64,000 nucleotides of DNA from Bacteroides sp. (GCA_015060765.1 SUXW01000002.1:1-64000); one strand, 5' to 3'. Positions 48,760-60,800 are shown, counted from the first letter of the stretch. Numbers and translations: made by a program. The notes: generated from the letters alone by a model not told the origin.

Positions 48760-51700
48760 TTAAATTTTATCGAACCAATACATCTGGCCATTTTGCTCCC
48801 CCGTCCTTAATTTATACAAATCCTTTATTTTCAGGTTTTTAATTAGGACTTCAATCTTACCAGTACGCATATTTACCTTCTTCAGCATATACTTTCCCGG
48901 CGAAAGTTTCAATAGGGTTTCCATCGGTTTTTGAGAATAAATAAGATAGCCAATATCAGATTTTCCCAATTGCCAATAACTACCATCCGATGGAAGAGTT
49001 AACATTTTAGCCACATCATTTAGAAAATCCTTATCGCTAATAGGCAAAGCCGGACAAGATCCTCCTCCCATCAAGACCCCCCATGCCACTTGAGGATAAG
49101 ATTGCCCGTAATAGACTACCGCTTTATCAGGATATCTCATCCGATATTCCGAAACAGCCTGATAAGCTTCATCGATGGTCGTTTTACCGACTTTCATTTT
49201 ACGGGCATGTTGGCGAGGGGCCATATTCTTTCCACCTTCGGGTGCATATACCCCATCCGTTTTATAATGCCAATAACGTATATCAATAATATCCACTACT
49301 TCCGAACGTATCGGATCATTCAATATAGCATCTTGAACATCCTTGGTAGCACTTAAAGCTATCAAGACTTGCTTTCCTGTTTCTTTCTTCCATTCGGCAA
49401 TGACATCTAACCAAAATTGTACGAAATGAAGCGGTCCTGTATATTCAGCACTGACAAGATGAACTACATTGGGATGGTCGGCCAATTGTTCCAAACACAT
49501 ACGGATATAGTTACGATGCAATTTTCTACGGACCGGATGATTCACATCATAGAACATATCAGCTACAAACACCCGCTTGTCGCCTGCAAAATTTACCGGT
49601 TCAGGCATATCAGTACCATTGATATTATTGACAGACCTCCATGGAGAATCGACCCAATGAGCACCGGCTTCCAAAATGTTGTGCTGGAAATAATTCTGAT
49701 GGAATAACAACAAGCCATGTTCCGCACCTTTGGCTGCAAACTCTTTCATACGCTGCCAATACCATGCATTCGGACGATTCAAGTCGTATTTGCTTAATCC
49801 CTCCCATGCTGTTCCTTCACCGCTTCGCGCAAACGGTTGTTCATAGAAAGGTCCCCATACATCACCATCACGACGACGTACCCGTTCGTGATCATCTCTA
49901 CGGCGATCATACCATAAACCATAGTTATGATCCAAAACCAACACATTATTCTTGACCATATAATGAATGGTAGAATCAATTCGGTCGGTCAATCCCCATC
50001 CTTCTCTTCCCGGTACAAAACGGGTAATATGCGGTTTTGCTTTAGGCAACCAATTACTCTTCAGTTTGCCGCTCCACCAAGGTACCACCGCACTATGTCC
50101 AACCAAAAGAGCACCATCCTTTACAATCTTTCCATCTACAACGCCAATTTTAGGAGTATTCTTTATGATTTCTTTCGCTTTTTTCTGCTTGATATCATCC
50201 ACATTTTTCAAACCTTCTATCGATATAGATGCGGTATAAGGAGCATCACAAATCCATTTTTCCATTGTAAGACGAGGTTCATAAGCCTCTTTTGCCAACA
50301 TCATGGCCTGTTCTACCGTAGGACTACTGGTGGCATTGGTTGATCTTGGCAGTATACGAGCCTGACTATCCACATCCTTACCCAATCGTTCTTTCAATTG
50401 TGCATAAAACAAGCTACGAGGCTGGACATGATTATCCATTTCCGCCCAATCACCATCTCCCCAACATTGTGCCCATGAACCATAAGTACGATTCTTAGCA
50501 TCTTCCGAGGGAGAAAAACAATGAATCATGGATGCAGTACATTGCCAAAACATACTGTTGGCAGTATTCCATCCCGCTCCATTTTTATTTTGACCTAAAT
50601 TTTTAAATATCAAATCGTTGCCATCTACATTGACAACATCAAACAACAAGCCACAAGCCCAAGTATCTATAGAACCGCTAAAGCCCAAAGATTCATACGT
50701 ATCACATTGTACAAAAGCATTCGGACCGGGGGCACAATATCCTGCAGCATAATCATGAATACCATGTACCGACAAACACCGTTGGAACAAAACTTGTTGT
50801 CCATAAGTCAAAAATGTACAGCGACGCATCCCTCCTATTTCGGAAACCGGTTCGTTTGAAACGCAATCTTCCACTGTCACTTTGGAAGCGGTATGTTGTA
50901 CAACTACTGCACTGCCTGCAAAATGTTTGAAATTTACCCGACGTACCCAACAATTCTCTGCATTTTCGATGGATACTCCTGTCCAACAATGATCTTCATC
51001 CTTCGGATATCGTTTGTCATAATCAGATATCAAAGTCATGTTTTCTATACCAACATCACCAATCCTTCCATTCCATACATAAGGCATTACTAATGAAGTC
51101 CCCCATTGAGCATCCAATGCCACAGTCAGCGGAGCATCCAAGGTAATGGTATTGCCATCCACTTGGCATACCAGTCTATCCCATAAGATATCCACTTCAC
51201 CCGGTTTCCAACCGGAATAACTATTGGCACCACCATGTTCATAGCAACCGATTGATTCGATCCATTCCTTCGTTGAAGGACGTAATACCTGTACTCTATC
51301 ACCTACTTTCAAGCGATTCGCGCCAAGCACTTGAAAACAACAAGCATTAACAGGTACATATTCCGTCTTTACTTTTAGCGTATCGATTGTTTTCTTGTCA
51401 TTTTCTCCTTCTATATAAATCAATGAGCCACGATCAACACCTTTCTTAATCAACACTGTTTGCTCGCAATCCATGCCACGGAGTACAACTCCGGATACCG
51501 TAATACGCAAAGCCTCATTCAATTCAAATATTCCCTTGTCAAGCAATACTGCTCCTCTAAAACCATTTGCGTCGACGGGTAAAGAAGACACGTAATCAAT
51601 TGCCTTTTGAATGCGTGAAGAATTATCGCCCGATTTCCAAGATACAAAAACAACATTCCCAACATCGGGAATAGTTATTTCCGAACTACGATAACCACAA

Positions 51701-51849
51701 GTCGAAAAATCCAAGATACGGTTACCGCGTTCATCACTAAGGTAATTCAATTCACCCTTTTGCACCTTCAAAGGAAAGGTTTGCGCATGCATACCATACG
51801 CAAATCCCATTCCTAACAACATGATATATAACCCTTTTAAACTAATCAT
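48760..51849 (-). CDS. Large secreted protein: pectate-lyase-like beta-helix N-terminus plus DUF6298-like C-terminal domain
   Basis: Signal peptide; beta-helix style repeats (GVSIENAENCWVRRVNFKHFAGSAVVVQHTASKVTVEDCVS); C-terminal DHNYGLWYDRRRDDHERVRRRDGDVWGPFYEQPFARSGEG. Confidence 0.75.
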   Translation of the reverse strand: MISLKGLYIMLLGMGFAYGMHAQTFPLKVQKGELNYLSDERGNRILDFSTCGYRSSEITIPDVGNVVFVSWKSGDNSSRIQKAIDYVSSLPVDANGFRGAVLLDKGIFELNEALRITVSGVVLRGMDCEQTVLIKKGVDRGSLIYIEGENDKKTIDTLKVKTEYVPVNACCFQVLGANRLKVGDRVQVLRPSTKEWIESIGCYEHGGANSYSGWKPGEVDILWDRLVCQVDGNTITLDAPLTVALDAQWGTSLVMPYVWNGRIGDVGIENMTLISDYDKRYPKDEDHCWTGVSIENAENCWVRRVNFKHFAGSAVVVQHTASKVTVEDCVSNEPVSEIGGMRRCTFLTYGQQVLFQRCLSVHGIHDYAAGYCAPGPNAFVQCDTYESLGFSGSIDTWACGLLFDVVNVDGNDLIFKNLGQNKNGAGWNTANSMFWQCTASMIHCFSPSEDAKNRTYGSWAQCWGDGDWAEMDNHVQPRSLFYAQLKERLGKDVDSQARILPRSTNATSSPTVEQAMMLAKEAYEPRLTMEKWICDAPYTASISIEGLKNVDDIKQKKAKEIIKNTPKIGVVDGKIVKDGALLVGHSAVVPWWSGKLKSNWLPKAKPHITRFVPGREGWGLTDRIDSTIHYMVKNNVLVLDHNYGLWYDRRRDDHERVRRRDGDVWGPFYEQPFARSGEGTAWEGLSKYDLNRPNAWYWQRMKEFAAKGAEHGLLLFHQNYFQHNILEAGAHWVDSPWRSVNNINGTDMPEPVNFAGDKRVFVADMFYDVNHPVRRKLHRNYIRMCLEQLADHPNVVHLVSAEYTGPLHFVQFWLDVIAEWKKETGKQVLIALSATKDVQDAILNDPIRSEVVDIIDIRYWHYKTDGVYAPEGGKNMAPRQHARKMKVGKTTIDEAYQAVSEYRMRYPDKAVVYYGQSYPQVAWGVLMGGGSCPALPISDKDFLNDVAKMLTLPSDGSYWQLGKSDIGYLIYSQKPMETLLKLSPGKYMLKKVNMRTGKIEVLIKNLKIKDLYKLRTGEQNGQMYWFDKI

Positions 51850-53540
51850 CAGAACAAACTTTTACGTTTAGCCAAAGTATCATAATTATTCTTTACATCA
51901 GCCCAATCAATTTTTTGAGTAGGATCGATACCGTTGATATACTTTTCAATATTGGTATATCCATCACCATTGCAATCCTTTACAGCATCCGATGCGTCGT
52001 TAGGATTCAATCCATATCTTATTTCCCATGCATCGGGCATACCATCCTTATCCGTATCCAAATAAGAAGTACCTTTATATTCAGGAAGTCCCCCTACCTG
52101 CTGAGGATGAGTGATAATACCTTGTTTATAAGAATCGGCAGGCAAACGACGTTTTACGTACGGACTTACGAATTCCCTGGCATCTTTAGCATAAATAGCT
52201 TTACCTGTCTTTACAGACTTAACAATACGTTCATCTACAGCATCACGTTTCGGGAAAGTTGCACCGGCATTACTTAAAACAAACTGATAAGCTTTATTGG
52301 CATCCATAATGGTTACATTCGGCATAGGGAAAGGTTTGTCCATCTTGATTTGCTTCAACGTTGCTTCCATTTGCGCTTCATCCACCCCCGGTTGTACGCC
52401 ACCGTCCCAATTATTCTTGGTCACCCGACTATTACCATGCACTCGGTTACCATCCACGTATGCACGGCCATACACGCCCCTATTCGCCTTATCCCGACCG
52501 GATTCTGGCTTTACGATACGATATGCTATCGGCTTATCTTTCGGAGTAATGGGTCCCGGCTTGAAATTATTATTGATGATATTAAGACGACTGGTATTGT
52601 CTCCACCATCCACGGTACGGTTCCACCAATTGAAAGTGATGTTATTTACAAAATTGAAATCACCGTTCATGCCAATAGAACAATTACGACTGATGTTCGA
52701 TGCAAACAAATTACGACAGAACATACTATTATGTCCCCCTATCGTTGCACCAAAGGAATGATTATACATATCCAAACATTCAGAGAATATAGAATTCTGA
52801 ATCGTTATGTTTACTGTAGGGAGTTTCAAACCACGTCCTAAAGAATCGCGATTATATACATGACGATATACCGACATATTTTCATCCAGTCCCCAACTAG
52901 CTGAACAATGGTCAATGATGACATTACCTACACAATTGCCGCCCAATGCATCATCACGGAATGCTACATCAGTCTGTCCACGACGGAAACGCATGTGACG
53001 GATAACAATGTCATGTGTATCCATTAGTACAGATGCTCCCGTTACACATATACCGTCTCCCGGAGCCGTTTGCCCAGCTATAGTTATATAAGGAGCACGA
53101 ATGTTTATAGGAGATTCTAAATGTATTACCCCAGAAACATTAAACACCACAATTCGCGCACCACCAGCTTCACAAGCTTCACGAAGTGTACCCGGTCCTC
53201 TATCAGCCAATGATGTAACCACCATAACCTTACCGCCACGTCCACCAGGGGTATAGGCACCTCCTCCTTCCGCACCTGGGAAAGCCGGTATATCGGCCTT
53301 TACCAAATCTTCTGGTTGGGAAGCCCATGGTTTGTATGGACGTCCTTTAGAAACTTCAGCCATCACTACAGGCAAAGCCTTTTCCCACGCCTCATCCGAC
53401 AAACGGTCTATTTCAATTTGTTGACGTTCGATACGTGCCTTGATGGAATCCGGTATCGTAGGATATTGAGCCATCAACTGAAATGCACATGCAATAAAAC
53501 AACCTACTGCTATTGTCCTCATTCTATTCATAATATTCAC
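51849..53540 (-). CDS. PL1-family pectate lyase
   Basis: AFPGAEGGGAYTPGGRGGKVMVVTSLADRGPGTLREACEAGGARIVVFNVSG; VIIDHCSASWGLDENMS; C-terminal DTDKDGMPDAWE Ca-binding-type repeats. Confidence 0.9.
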   Translation of the reverse strand: MNIMNRMRTIAVGCFIACAFQLMAQYPTIPDSIKARIERQQIEIDRLSDEAWEKALPVVMAEVSKGRPYKPWASQPEDLVKADIPAFPGAEGGGAYTPGGRGGKVMVVTSLADRGPGTLREACEAGGARIVVFNVSGVIHLESPINIRAPYITIAGQTAPGDGICVTGASVLMDTHDIVIRHMRFRRGQTDVAFRDDALGGNCVGNVIIDHCSASWGLDENMSVYRHVYNRDSLGRGLKLPTVNITIQNSIFSECLDMYNHSFGATIGGHNSMFCRNLFASNISRNCSIGMNGDFNFVNNITFNWWNRTVDGGDNTSRLNIINNNFKPGPITPKDKPIAYRIVKPESGRDKANRGVYGRAYVDGNRVHGNSRVTKNNWDGGVQPGVDEAQMEATLKQIKMDKPFPMPNVTIMDANKAYQFVLSNAGATFPKRDAVDERIVKSVKTGKAIYAKDAREFVSPYVKRRLPADSYKQGIITHPQQVGGLPEYKGTSYLDTDKDGMPDAWEIRYGLNPNDASDAVKDCNGDGYTNIEKYINGIDPTQKIDWADVKNNYDTLAKRKSLF

Positions 53541-53609
53541 TTTAAATTCAATACGTTTATAATAAAAGACGAAACGAATCCTTTTCCGTACTCTTTACAA
53601 ATAAAAAAA

Positions 53610-53643
53610 GTCATTCAGAGTTTGAGACCTTACTCTGAATGAC
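53610..53643 (-). terminator. Intrinsic terminator downstream of DUF3826 gene
   Basis: Minus strand gtcattcagagt...actctgaatgacttttttt. Confidence 0.8.
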
Positions 53644-53665
53644 CCTATCTATCATGCCGCTTCTA

Positions 53666-54331
53666 TCAGATTGTACCTCCGCGTTCTTTGATACGCTTGT
53701 ACCATTCTTCACGTTCTTTCACCAAGTCATATCCCCGTTTAGAAAGATAATTATTGATGCGACCTTTGTATTTTCCGAAAACTTCATGTTTCTTTTTGGA
53801 ATTTTCTGCATCGATGGCAAGTTCACGAGCCTCAATCAACCATGCCATAATCTGTGCTTTTTCTTCTTCCTTTAAAGATGGAATCATGTCAAGAGTTGCA
53901 TCGTATGTTACTTTCACAACATTATAGGTCATCCCATCCTTTACTGCAGCAATCTGTTCTTCATCCAAGAACAATGAAAGTGCTGCGGGAAAAGCGAAAT
54001 GAGAACGATAAAGTTTGGAATCTTTTTCATTTTCAGCTACTTTAATTGAAATTTGTTTCTCATCGCCCTTCAATGTCTCTTTTGCTATTTTTACTAACGA
54101 ATCACGGACTTCATAAATGTCATTCAACTCAAAATAGCGATTGGCAATGATGTATGTTACCTCTCGTACGGAATTTGTATCCTGCAGGCCCAACTTATCA
54201 ACAATTTTCTTCGAGCGTCCTAAAATGGAGTTCACATATTCCGGATTACGTCCTTTGTCATTCAATTCTATTGCGTTGGCAGATAATACCACTGCCAACA
54301 ACAATAGAATCATAAGATTTAACTTTTGCAT
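53666..54331 (-). CDS. DUF3826-like secreted protein
   Basis: Signal peptide; charged helical protein between two PL1 genes, DUF3826-type FAFPAALSLFLDEEQIAAVKDGMTYNVV. Confidence 0.7.
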   Translation of the reverse strand: MQKLNLMILLLLAVVLSANAIELNDKGRNPEYVNSILGRSKKIVDKLGLQDTNSVREVTYIIANRYFELNDIYEVRDSLVKIAKETLKGDEKQISIKVAENEKDSKLYRSHFAFPAALSLFLDEEQIAAVKDGMTYNVVKVTYDATLDMIPSLKEEEKAQIMAWLIEARELAIDAENSKKKHEVFGKYKGRINNYLSKRGYDLVKEREEWYKRIKERGGTI

Positions 54332-54369
54332 TAACTTAATAATTTAATTCAGTAATTAGCTAAAACAGT

Positions 54370-56121
54370 TTACATCAAGCTATTCTTTCCAGCCAATGTG
54401 TCGTAATTGTTTTTCAAGTCAGTCCAATCAATGCAATGCTTGGTACTGATACCATTGATGTATTTTTCAATGTTAGTATAACCGTCGCCTGTACAATCCT
54501 TTATTGCATCACTTGCATCATTCGGATTCAAGCCATTAGCTGTTTCCCATGCATCCGGCATACCATCCTTATCTGTATCTATATAAGGAGTACCTTTGTA
54601 TTCCGGATAACCACCCATCTGACGTGGATCAGTGATAATACCCAATTTATAGGAGTCCTTATCCATACGACGATACTTGAATTCACCGTCTTCACCCATG
54701 GACTTTTCTGCCAAACCTGTCAAATCGCCATGGAATTTCTTTGCCATCTTTTCATCGTAATATGGAACTCCCGTACGTACTTCCTCTACGATACGTTGGT
54801 CTACAATATCCCGACAAGGAAGTGTGGCACCGGCATTATCCAATACATAATTATAGGCTTCTTGAGCATTCATCATTTTAACGTATGGCATTTCGAATGG
54901 AGAATACGAACGCATATATTCAGTATGTCCATCTGTATTTCGTTGGCTTTCAATTTGGATACCACCATTCCAATTATCAGCCGTGATTTCCGGATAACCT
55001 TCCACAATATTACCATCGGCAAACACACGTCCGTATTGTTTATAGTTCAATTTACTACGTCCCGATTCGGGTTTCAAGATACGATGACCTACTGGAGAAT
55101 TCTTTGGAGTAGCAGGACCTGGCTTGTAGTAATTATTAATCATATTATACAAAGCCGTATAGTCACCTCCATCTGTAGAACGATGCACCCAATTGAACAC
55201 TACATTATTCACGAAGTTGAAAATACCGTTCCAACCGATAGAAGGATTACGTCCCGTGTTACTAGCCCAAAGGTTACGCATAAAGGCACAATTCTCACCA
55301 CCCAATGTGCTACCGAAAGAATGATTATAAGTATCCAAAGCTTTAGCCGAAATGGTATTTTGTATAGTTACATTGACGGTAGGATACTTTTCAGCCACAG
55401 TTTTGTATTGACCTTCGCTTGGATCATACATATGACGGTAGAAAGAGATGTTTTCATCCAATCCCCAAGTACAGGAACAGTGGTCAATCATGATATTTCC
55501 AACCGGATTACCACCGAACGAGTCGTCACGACGTACCACATCGGTTTCACCACGACGGAAACGCATATGACGGATAACCACATCATGCGTATTTACCCAA
55601 AATGATTCACCAGCTACACAAACACCGTCACCAGGAGCTGTCTGACCTGCAATGGTTATATAAGGAGCACGAATACTGATGGGAGTTTCCAATTTAATGA
55701 TACCTGATACATTGAATACAACGATTCTGGCGCCACCGGATTCACAAGCTTCACGTAAAGAACCAGGACCACGGTCGTTCAGGTTAGTAACCGTAATCAC
55801 TCTACCACCACGTCCGCCAAAACTATACATACCTCCTCCTTCTGCTCCTGGGAAAGCAGGAATCTTTGCTTGGGGTAAATCCGATGGACGATGTGCAAAT
55901 GGAATGTAAGGACGACCTTGTTTGGCTTCTTCCTTCACTACTTTCAAAGCTTCTATCCATGCTGCTTCCGACTGTTCGTTCAGTTCTGCAACTCTTTTCT
56001 TATACGCTTCGTTAGCTTCACTCTTGATTTGTGGATATTGGGCCATGGCATAAGTACTGCCCAACAACAATCCTAATCCTAAAATAATAACTTTTCCTTT
56101 CATCATTAATAATCTTTTCAC
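54370..56121 (-). CDS. PL1-family pectate lyase (paralogue)
   Basis: AFPGAEGGGMYSFGGRGGRVITVTNLNDRGPGSLREACESGG; IMIDHCSCTWGLDENISFY; DTDKDGMPDAWETANGLNPND. Confidence 0.9.
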   Translation of the reverse strand: MKRLLMMKGKVIILGLGLLLGSTYAMAQYPQIKSEANEAYKKRVAELNEQSEAAWIEALKVVKEEAKQGRPYIPFAHRPSDLPQAKIPAFPGAEGGGMYSFGGRGGRVITVTNLNDRGPGSLREACESGGARIVVFNVSGIIKLETPISIRAPYITIAGQTAPGDGVCVAGESFWVNTHDVVIRHMRFRRGETDVVRRDDSFGGNPVGNIMIDHCSCTWGLDENISFYRHMYDPSEGQYKTVAEKYPTVNVTIQNTISAKALDTYNHSFGSTLGGENCAFMRNLWASNTGRNPSIGWNGIFNFVNNVVFNWVHRSTDGGDYTALYNMINNYYKPGPATPKNSPVGHRILKPESGRSKLNYKQYGRVFADGNIVEGYPEITADNWNGGIQIESQRNTDGHTEYMRSYSPFEMPYVKMMNAQEAYNYVLDNAGATLPCRDIVDQRIVEEVRTGVPYYDEKMAKKFHGDLTGLAEKSMGEDGEFKYRRMDKDSYKLGIITDPRQMGGYPEYKGTPYIDTDKDGMPDAWETANGLNPNDASDAIKDCTGDGYTNIEKYINGISTKHCIDWTDLKNNYDTLAGKNSLM

Positions 56122-56380
56122 TTAAGACGAAGCAAGAAGAAAAAGGTAATACCCTATCCTTCCAAAATTAAAGCTATTTAACAAATTAAATTTTATTTAT
56201 TTTTTGAATATAGTAATTAAAAACAACCTACAATGTCCGCTTTTTTGAATAGTAAATTGTATAAATATTTTCACAGAAAATATAATAATTCAAAGTACTT
56301 CCGGTACTTATTCTTTTTTGATAATTAGATAATTACAGAGAAAATTAATTAAATATTGTTTAACTAAAATTCATGAATCT

Positions 56381-57823
56381 ATGAACAAGAAACATTTATT
56401 CTTGAGAGGAAGGACTTATGGATGGTTGCTTGCAGCAAGTGTGACATTGTTGGGCGCTTGTACCGATGCAATTGAACCAGAGACCTGGCATCCGGGTGTT
56501 TCCAATACTACATTGGCTGCACCGGAAATAACTGCAATGTCCAATGCAGACGGTACTAGGACTATCTTGTCTTGGCCGGTAGTTTTTGGGGCAGGTGGTT
56601 TTCAAATGTCATTGTATGATGTTACTAATGCTTCACAACCAAGAACTATTGTAACAGATACAATTATTGATGGTAGTACTTGTGAATTTCCAAGAGAAGA
56701 TGATAGCAATTATAAATTAATTGTCAAGACGTTGGGAAATGAAAAGTATAACAATAAAGAATCTGAAGAAATAGAAGTGTTATTCAGTTCTTTAGTTCCG
56801 AAAATACATGAAGCTGCAATTCCTGCTGGTACAGATTTAGCAGCTTGGTTACAAGAAAATCAAAGTGTTATTGATGCACAAACTGAAGAATGGGCCGTAG
56901 AACTTACTTGTGGAGAGACATATCAAATGAACGGCTCTTTTTATTTAGGTAAAGTTCCTTTTACTCTTCGTAGCAGTGACAAGAATGGTGTACCTCCTAC
57001 TATTGTTATGGGGACAAAAGGAGGTTTTATTACTGAAAGTGGTGTAAAGATCAAAAATTTGAATTTTGATTGTACTAACATGACAGATAAGAAAGCCGCT
57101 ATTGTTTCATACCCTTCAAGTCCTACTATCGACAAGACCAAAGATTTTTATTTGATTGATTCAAATACTCCTATTGTCTTGCAAAACTGTAAGGTAAAAG
57201 GTTTGAAGACCAATTTATTTTATGATGGCGGAAAAGAATGGGCCGTTCATACCCAAATGATCAAAGATTGTATTATTGAGGTTGATCACCAGGCTATGGG
57301 TAATAACGGTGCAGAAATTTGTAATTTGGCCAAAGGATTCTGCTTTGATTTTAAAATCTTGAATTCTACTATATATAGCCAAGAAACAAGTAGTAAAGAT
57401 GCGGCTTTGATTGTTTATACAGGGAAAAGACCCAATCAAATTTTGGGAGGCATATATCCTACTAACTTGGTACAAATCTTGAATTCTACATTTGTAAATT
57501 TCCAGTATAAGAAGTCAATTTGTGCCTATACCCGTTTGGGGGGACAAAAAATGTTCACTATCAATGTTGACAAATGTATTTTCTTGGATTGTGGGAATAA
57601 CCGTGTAGCCCGTGATTTATGCGGTAACGGTAATGGAAATGAAACCCGCCAATTCGGTCAAAACAATTATTGGTACGATGGGAAGAAGGGTGATACGGGC
57701 CGTGCAATCGGTGAAAATCTTGGTGTAGATCCACATTTTACTCAAAATGCAGATGGCATTTATGTCGTAGGTAATGCGGCTCTTAAAGAAGCCGGTCTCG
57801 GCGATCCACGTGGTTTGCAATAA
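56381..57823 (+). CDS. DUF5123/DUF4957-like surface lipoprotein of pectin PUL
   Basis: Lipobox LLGAC; Fn3-like then beta-helix-like region ending in GVDPHFTQNADGIYVVGNAALKEAGLGDPRG. Confidence 0.7.
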   Translation: MNKKHLFLRGRTYGWLLAASVTLLGACTDAIEPETWHPGVSNTTLAAPEITAMSNADGTRTILSWPVVFGAGGFQMSLYDVTNASQPRTIVTDTIIDGSTCEFPREDDSNYKLIVKTLGNEKYNNKESEEIEVLFSSLVPKIHEAAIPAGTDLAAWLQENQSVIDAQTEEWAVELTCGETYQMNGSFYLGKVPFTLRSSDKNGVPPTIVMGTKGGFITESGVKIKNLNFDCTNMTDKKAAIVSYPSSPTIDKTKDFYLIDSNTPIVLQNCKVKGLKTNLFYDGGKEWAVHTQMIKDCIIEVDHQAMGNNGAEICNLAKGFCFDFKILNSTIYSQETSSKDAALIVYTGKRPNQILGGIYPTNLVQILNSTFVNFQYKKSICAYTRLGGQKMFTINVDKCIFLDCGNNRVARDLCGNGNGNETRQFGQNNYWYDGKKGDTGRAIGENLGVDPHFTQNADGIYVVGNAALKEAGLGDPRGLQ

Positions 57824-57847
57824 TAACTATTAAAAACACATATTATT

Positions 57848-60800
57848 ATGGGAAAAAGAAATATAATTCTCAGTATATGTTTGAGCTTTTTCATGACATT
57901 GGCACTACCTGCTTTTGCACAACAAGTTCAAACAATCAGAGGTACTGTAGTCGATGCAAACGGTGATCCCGTTATCGGTGCTACAGTAAAGATTCAAGGA
58001 ACAAACGACGGTACCATTACCGATATGGACGGTAAGTATCTTATTAAGGTTCCAGCAAAAGGTATATTGGAATTTTCTTTTGTAGGTTACAAGACCCAAC
58101 AGATTTCCGATATGAAGAAAGCGGTAATGGTTACAATGTTGGAAGACAGTGAAATGATGGAAGAAGTAGTAGTTGTTGGGTACGGTTCACAGAAAGCCAA
58201 GCATGTAACAGCTGCTATTGAAGTAATGGACATGAACGAAATTCAAGACTTGGCGGTTACCAACCTTGGTGATGCATTAGCGGGTATGATTAATGGTGTG
58301 CATGTGGATGCTTCCGGCAACCGTCCAGGTGAAGCTTCACACTTGACCATTCGTCAAAGTGAAGGTCTCGCAAAGAACAACGGTCAGGTCAATTCTAAAT
58401 TTTCCACTCAAGATGATACGCCTCTTTACATTATTGATGATTTCTTTTCAACAGAAGATGCATTTAACCAACTCGACCCGAGTGAAGTAGAAAGTATTTC
58501 TGTATTGAAAGATGCTGCAGCTGCTATTTATGGTGCACAGGGTGCATACGGTGTCATTTTGGTAAAGACCAAGAGTGGACGAGAAGGTACACCAAAGGTT
58601 TCTTATGCTGGTCAGTTTGGTATTACTGACGCATTGATGACTCCTAAAATGATGAATTCTTACCAATATGCCCGTACATGGAATGGTTATCAAGGTACCC
58701 CTAACTATAATGAAGATGAAATCTTGAGCTATAAATTATTCCAAGCAGATGAACTGGCTGCCATGAGAAACATAAACTATAACTATTTGGATGATGAATG
58801 GAAAGCGGCTTTGACTCAACGCCATAGTGTAAATATCCAAGGTGGTACTAATAAAGCAACCTATTTCGCAGGTATTAGTTACAACACTCAAGACGGTAAC
58901 ATTGGTAAGTTGGATTATCAACGTTGGAACTACCGTGCTGGTGTTAATATCAACTTGAACAAATGGATGAAAACTTCTCTCCAAGTATCTGGTGATTATG
59001 GTGAAAAACAAACACCTATCAACAAATATGGTCCTGGCGGTGACAATGGTGATTATCAGTTGTTGTTACATCATTTACCTTTTGTACCCGAAACATTAAA
59101 CGGTTATCCGGTAGTGTATCAAGGTATGGATTCTGAAAAAGATGTTACAGGTGATAACCTTTATAATTTCCGCGCTATTCAAAACTCTTCCGATTACAAC
59201 AGAAACGATAATAACAGCTTCAATCTGAATGCTTCGTTCGAATTGGATATGGGATTCTGGAAACCTTTGGAAGGATTAAAACTGAAAGCTTCTTATAGTA
59301 AGAATGTATCAAATAGCAAGAATAACAGTATTGCAACTTCTATGCCTGTTTATAGATTGAATACTCGTGGTGGTTCAGGTGGTCACCTTTATACAGGTAT
59401 GGATATAGATGGTAATCCATTGGATTATTCGTTGGCCGGTTTCACTGAATATTCATTAGATAACGGAAACCGTATCAGTCGTAGCATGAGCCGCAGTGAC
59501 AGCTATCAGTTGAATCTGACAGCCATATACTCACGAGAATTCGGAGATCATCGTATTAGTGCCATGTTCTCATTTGAACGTGGTGAAAGTGAATCCGAAA
59601 ATTTGGAAGGCCAAATATTGAGTCCATTGTCATTTACAGATGGCCAATCCAATTCTGGTGCAGGTGAACAGACTACTGAATGGGGACGTAGCGAATCAGG
59701 TCGTATGTCGTACTTGGGTCGTGTGAACTATTCATATGCAGATAAATATATGTTTGAGTTCTCTCTCCGTTCGGATGCTTCCAACAAATTTGCTCCTAAG
59801 AATTATTGGGGTATGTTCCCCTCTGTATCTGCAGGTTGGAACATTTCTGAAGAAAAATGGTTTGAAAAAGCAAAGAATGTATTTGATTTCTTGAAAGTAA
59901 GAGCATCTTTCGGTATTCTGGGTCGTGACAATATCAATTCGTATGTTTGGATGACTCGCTATAATCGTGACATAACTGCTGGTAAAGGTATGTTGTTTGG
60001 CTCTAATTCTATGGAAAATAATTTAGGTGCTGCCATGACCGTAGAACAAGGTGGTGCTAATCCTGACGCACATTGGGACAAGACATATAAAACCAACTTT
60101 GGTATAGAAGCCCGTATGTTGCAAAACCGTTTGTCTGCAAACATCGATGCATATTATGATTTCGGTCGTGAAATTTTTGGTTCACATCAAGGTACCAAAT
60201 ATTTCCCAATGACTGTAGGTATCAAGCCTACTCCTGAAAACTTTGTAGAAAAGGATATGTATGGTATTGAATTAAGCTTGGGTTGGAAAGACAAAATAGG
60301 AAAAGATTTCTCTTACTGGGTGAAGATGTCAACAGGCTTGAGTGATGACCGTGTACGTAAAATGGCTGTTAAAGAAGTTCCAGGATTGGAAGATCCGGTT
60401 CCAGGAGAACGTCAAGATCGTGGTTTATGGGGATTGGAATGTATAGGTATGTTCCGCAACCAACAGGATATTGATGAATATTTTGAAAAATATCAAATTA
60501 CATCCTATTTGGGTAAAGCAAAGGATGCTGTAAAACCTGGTATGTTGATCTATAAAGATGCCGGTGGCAAATGGGATCCCGAAACTCAATCATACGGTGC
60601 TCCCGATGGGCAGGTCGTAAATAATGCCGAATATGGTGATTTTGTTCGTATCAGCAAATATTCAAGCAATCCATACGGTGCAACATTCAATTTTGGTGCA
60701 AGCTACAAAGGATTCAGCATTCAAGCACAATTGGGCGCAAGTTGGGGAGCTAAGGTAATGGCAAACAGCAACATTCGTAAGGCTGCCAGCAACATGGAAT

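Noticed and set aside
52297-52841. 154- and 163-aa plus-strand ORFs
   Set aside because: Antisense to PL1 lyase; no domain signal.
54436-55605. 389-aa plus-strand ORF
   Set aside because: Fully antisense to a clear PL1 pectate lyase; composition is low-quality (I/T/F-rich shadow ORF) with no recognisable domain.
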